Shown here one piece after another: positions 15,600 through 19,073 of a DNA stretch of 19,073 bases; within the stretch, counting starts at the first letter, position 1, and every line of letters begins with the position of its first letter. Both the position numbers and the translations under genes were made by a program. The stretch is from the NCBI GenBank assembly GCA_964436305.1, contig CAYTCI010000079.1, positions 1-19,073 of the forward strand. The letters are read 5' to 3'. Source of the DNA: JAKPUX01 sp964436305. Its GTDB lineage: Bacteria; Zhuqueibacterota; Zhuqueibacteria; Residuimicrobiales; Residuimicrobiaceae. The notes under the pieces were generated by a model that ran no database searches, was not told the DNA's origin, and was given only the letters and a program-made list of their open reading frames with translations.

Positions 15600-16385
15600 T
15601 CAAGCACCCCATGCCAGTGAGATCAGCAGGCCCAATAGCGCGGCGCCCAAAAGGGTCAAATGCCTCGATTTGTGGTAATGCAGCGCCGCCAGGGTCAACA
15701 GCAGCGCCGCGATGAAAATGGTCACCGGCAGCAGCCCCGCCGGATAGGCGGAGGCCGCCGCCCAACGGCCGCCCTGCGCACTCCAGCGCACGGCGGCGAT
15801 CAGACACGCCCCCGCCGCCACCGAGCCGGCCAGGTTCACCCCGTCGAACCACTTCTGGTAGCGGCGCACCGAAAGCTCGGAGACGATATCGAATCCCTTG
15901 CGGTAGCCTTCCCGCAGACCGTAGATCCGCACCACCAGATGGGGGATATTGTAAACCACCAGAAAGACCGGAATGGCGATCCAGCCTGCGGTCAGGGCCA
16001 GCAAGACACCCAGTCCCGCCACCGCCGGCTTGAGGCCGCACCAGAAGAGCCGGTCACCGATCGCCCCGAGCGGTCCGACCAGCCGCTCCTTGAAGATTTC
16101 GATCGGCCGGGAGTCCTCCCACTTTTTGCGGTGCGCCTCCTCCTCCAGTTTGGCCACCGCACCCAGACACCAGCTGGCGAAGTAGGGATGACTGTTAAAA
16201 AAATCAAGATGGCGCCGGAGACACTCCTCGCGCTGCTTGCGCGTCTTGTAGATGCGCTTGATGAAGGGGATTGCGGAAAAGCCGAATCCCAATCCCAGCA
16301 TCGACATATGATTCCAGGATCCCTGGACAATGAAGCAGCGCCAGAACATGTTCCAGAGATCGAAGGTGCGCATCCGCGACTTCAT
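15600..16385 (-). CDS. PTS mannose-family IID component
   Basis: IID is one of two membrane subunits of mannose-class PTS permeases. The 261-residue product carries the family hallmarks: FWRCFIVQGSWNHMSMLGLGF at the N-terminus, RRHLDFFNSHPYFASWCLGAV near residues 58-78 and the GPLGAIGDRLFWCGLKP motif near residues 104-120. Hydrophobic segments follow to the C-terminus. The start is ATG 16385, overlapping the IIC stop as ATGA; the longer frame from 16460 reads through the IIC gene and was rejected. The sugar cannot be read from the sequence. It depends on IIA and IIB proteins not encoded beside it, so it may be supplied from another locus or may act mainly in signalling. Confidence 0.93.
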   Translation of the reverse strand: MKSRMRTFDLWNMFWRCFIVQGSWNHMSMLGLGFGFSAIPFIKRIYKTRKQREECLRRHLDFFNSHPYFASWCLGAVAKLEEEAHRKKWEDSRPIEIFKERLVGPLGAIGDRLFWCGLKPAVAGLGVLLALTAGWIAIPVFLVVYNIPHLVVRIYGLREGYRKGFDIVSELSVRRYQKWFDGVNLAGSVAAGACLIAAVRWSAQGGRWAAASAYPAGLLPVTIFIAALLLTLAALHYHKSRHLTLLGAALLGLLISLAWGA

Positions 16386-17089
16386 TGGCCGCCTCCCCCC
16401 TGCGCAGCCAGCAGCACCCAGAGCATTACCCCCAGGCCTGCGCCGGCCGCAAGATGCCACCAGTTGCGGCGGGTGAAAAAATGGTGCAGCAGCACCGCGC
16501 AGCCGGTGCCGAGAAAGGCATAGAGGATGCTTTGCAGATGCCGGTCGACGCGGACCGGCACCAGGGGCGCGATATGGTTAAAGAGATAGCCAAAGCCGGC
16601 CACTGCGGCGAAGGTCAGCAGCCCGCCGGCGAAGAACATGCACAAAATCGCAAAAAGATGATGCCGGGTAACCGCCGCGGGGGTGATCTGCCTGAGCGCC
16701 ATCAGCCGGGCGTAGATCCGCGTATTGACCTGACGCATCAGCTCGACGATCCGCCCGCCGGCCTTGCTCATCGCCAGACCGGTGAGGGCCGCCAGGAAAA
16801 GCGCCAGCTCCGGCCGGCCGGTGCTCCGCTCGAGCAGCACCGCCAGTCCAGCCGCAATGGTCGCCCCCACGTTGCCCTCATTGAAGAAGGCTCCGCCCAC
16901 CGGCAATTCATCCAGGTAGAGCAGCTCAAAGATCAGACCGACCAGGAAGCCGGCAGGGAACCCTCCCAGGAGGAATCCGGCGACCGAACAGGCCACCAGG
17001 GGGCGGGAGAGGAGTATCTGCAGGGCGGCGGTGGTATCCAGCGCGACGATGCCGCCCCACACACTGACCACCGCAAGATCCTGCCACAT
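16382..17089 (-). CDS. PTS mannose-family IIC component
   Basis: IIC forms the sugar-translocating membrane subunit with IID. The 235-residue product starts with GGIVALDTTAALQILLSRPL and continues with GFLLGGFPAGFLVGLIFELLYLDELPVGGAFFNEGNVGA, the conserved mannose-class core, followed by several further membrane segments. It is somewhat shorter than the usual 260 residues. A near-consensus promoter lies 38 bases upstream. The Shine-Dalgarno is weak (AAAAGAG before the ATG). It heads the operon IIC-IID-ptsH-ptsI and is coupled to IID by ATGA overlap. The substrate is unknown. Confidence 0.92.
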   Translation of the reverse strand: MWQDLAVVSVWGGIVALDTTAALQILLSRPLVACSVAGFLLGGFPAGFLVGLIFELLYLDELPVGGAFFNEGNVGATIAAGLAVLLERSTGRPELALFLAALTGLAMSKAGGRIVELMRQVNTRIYARLMALRQITPAAVTRHHLFAILCMFFAGGLLTFAAVAGFGYLFNHIAPLVPVRVDRHLQSILYAFLGTGCAVLLHHFFTRRNWWHLAAGAGLGVMLWVLLAAQGGGGQ

Positions 17090-17127
17090 AGGCTCTTTTC
17101 CGGTTGTTAATAGAAATGATAAAAGGA

Positions 17128-17156
17128 ATTATACATATTTTTGCCCAGAAATACAA
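17128..17156 (-). promoter_or_regulatory. Sigma70-type promoter of the PTS operon
   Basis: On the minus strand TTGTAT (17156-17151) is followed after exactly 17 bases by a perfect TATAAT (17133-17128), with TG directly before it. Transcription would start near 17121, giving a leader of about 32 bases before the IIC ATG. I see no catabolite-repression operator or terminator-antiterminator structure in the leader. Confidence 0.8.
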
Positions 17157-17221
17157 CAAAAAATGCTGGCGGAAAGGGAGGGGGGATTGCAGGATGGAAG
17201 AGATGAAAAAGAGGGATTGTG

Positions 17222-18268
<1,047 letters not shown>

Positions 18269-18286
18269 GTGTTTCTGCTCCACTGG

Positions 18287-19073
18287 CTATTTGGCCAATT
18301 GTATGGCGCCCTGCAGCGCCTGGAAACCCTGCGCGGAGATGCAGGAGAAAAAAGTGCCTTCGCCGCCCTTGAGCTGGGCGCAGCCGACCTCGCCCCGTTT
18401 GTTGACGGCGACGAACTTGACGTTGAAATCGACCTTGCCGCCGTTGACCTCGATGATGCGCCGGCAGCCCGCCTCGCAGGCCGCCTGGGGCGAGAGGCCC
18501 CGGGCCATCTGGGAGACTGCATAAAAACTGCCACAGGTGCGGATCACCTCCTCGCCGCGCCCGGTGGCGCCAGCCGCACCGACCTCGTTGTCGAGGTAGA
18601 GTCCGGCGCCGACGATCGGCGAATCCCCGACCCGGCCGGGGATCTTGAATGCCAGTCCACTGGTGGTGGTGATGCCGAAGAGATCGCCGCGGTCATCGAG
18701 GCCGAGCACATTGATCGTTCCGGTCGGCCGGTAGATCTTTTTCTCGCCGGGCTCCAGCCAGTCATCGGACGGCGAAAGTGAGGCTTTCCACTTGAGCCAG
18801 GCCAGGCGGGAGGCCTCGGTCAGCAGGTTCTCCTCGTGGAAACCGAGGCGCAGGGCGAACTGTTTGGCCCCCTCGCCGACCAGGAGGATGTGGTCGGTGC
18901 GCTCCATCACCAGGCGGGCCACCGAGCTGGGGGTCTTGATATTCTGCAGTCCCGCCACGGCGCCGCACTGGTGGAAGGGGCCGGCCATGACGCAGGCGTC
19001 GAGCTCGACCACCCCCGCCTCGTTGGGCAGGCCGCCGTAGCCGACTGTCTGGTCCTCAGGATCGAGCTCGACG
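18287..19073 (-). CDS. Glycosylasparaginase-family Ntn hydrolase (5' end beyond window)
   Basis: These enzymes cleave the bond between asparagine and N-linked sugar, or related beta-aspartyl bonds, and mature by self-cleavage into two chains. Reading from the edge gives VELDPEDQTVGYGGLPNEAG, the conserved N-terminal segment of the alpha chain. PTGTINVLGLDDRGDL carries the Thr that becomes the nucleophile after autoproteolysis. The beta chain then has TTSGLAFKIPGRVGDSPIVG and GAGLYLDNEVGAAGATGRGEE, with the conserved Arg and Asp of the substrate pocket. The start is not visible; the in-frame GTG at 19012 lies inside the domain and is not the true start. N-glycans are rare in bacteria, so the natural substrate may be a simple isoaspartyl or asparagine derivative. 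selD follows after 18 bases. Confidence 0.92.
   Translation of the reverse strand, partial: VELDPEDQTVGYGGLPNEAGVVELDACVMAGPFHQCGAVAGLQNIKTPSSVARLVMERTDHILLVGEGAKQFALRLGFHEENLLTEASRLAWLKWKASLSPSDDWLEPGEKKIYRPTGTINVLGLDDRGDLFGITTTSGLAFKIPGRVGDSPIVGAGLYLDNEVGAAGATGRGEEVIRTCGSFYAVSQMARGLSPQAACEAGCRRIIEVNGGKVDFNVKFVAVNKRGEVGCAQLKGGEGTFFSCISAQGFQALQGAIQLAK

Overview
The window comes from a GC-rich Gram-negative bacterium. Three envelope proteins support this: an EnvC-type periplasmic hydrolase factor, a lipobox lipoprotein and a PorV/FadL-like outer-membrane barrel. The MetRS signature loop reads KLSTSRN rather than KMSKS, glycolysis uses a pyrophosphate-type phosphofructokinase, and the barrel type is common in the Fibrobacteres-Chlorobi-Bacteroidetes group and neighbouring candidate phyla. 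I infer an FCB-like lineage without firm placement. Nearly every gene is a recognisable chromosomal gene; I see no mobile element, tRNA, rRNA, CRISPR array or phage gene.

Layout. (1) 1-4954, minus strand: envC-like, holB, ricT, then metG, which runs off the left edge. holB and ricT overlap by ATGA, and the order holB-ricT-metG is a familiar bacterial arrangement. (2) 5169-6694, plus strand: a stand-alone cyclic-nucleotide-binding-fold protein with no DNA-binding domain, followed by a PerM/AI-2E-like membrane protein. An almost ideal sigma70 promoter would start the transcript at or next to the ATG. (3) 6794-9025, plus strand: prephenate dehydratase and PPi-phosphofructokinase, ending at a perfect-palindrome bidirectional terminator (9044-9076). 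(4) 9091-13351, minus strand: metK with its own terminator, then ahcY, a lipoprotein and an outer-membrane barrel, the last three chained by ATGA overlaps. metK makes S-adenosylmethionine and ahcY clears S-adenosylhomocysteine. (5) 13469-17089, minus strand: a PTS operon in the order IIC, IID (mannose family), HPr, enzyme I, driven by a near-consensus promoter and with no IIA or IIB gene beside it. (6) 17222-19073, minus strand: selenophosphate synthetase and, upstream of it, a glycosylasparaginase-family gene that runs off the right edge.

The most important observation concerns selD. A naive reading starts it at a TTG (18178) and loses the catalytic N-terminus. The same frame continues upstream through an in-frame TGA at 18217-18215 to a GTG with a GGAG ribosome-binding site at 18268. 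The TGA falls exactly at the catalytic cysteine position (C-A-G-U-A-S-K), and a perfect stem-loop follows it at a bacterial SECIS distance. SelD is therefore very probably itself a selenoprotein, and the organism should encode SelA, SelB and tRNA-Sec elsewhere. Sec-containing SelD is a known class, so this is a correction and a physiological marker rather than a new system. I did not find a convincing undescribed system; the less ordinary points are the incomplete PTS, the leaderless cNMP-fold/permease pair and the ahcY-envelope gene coupling.
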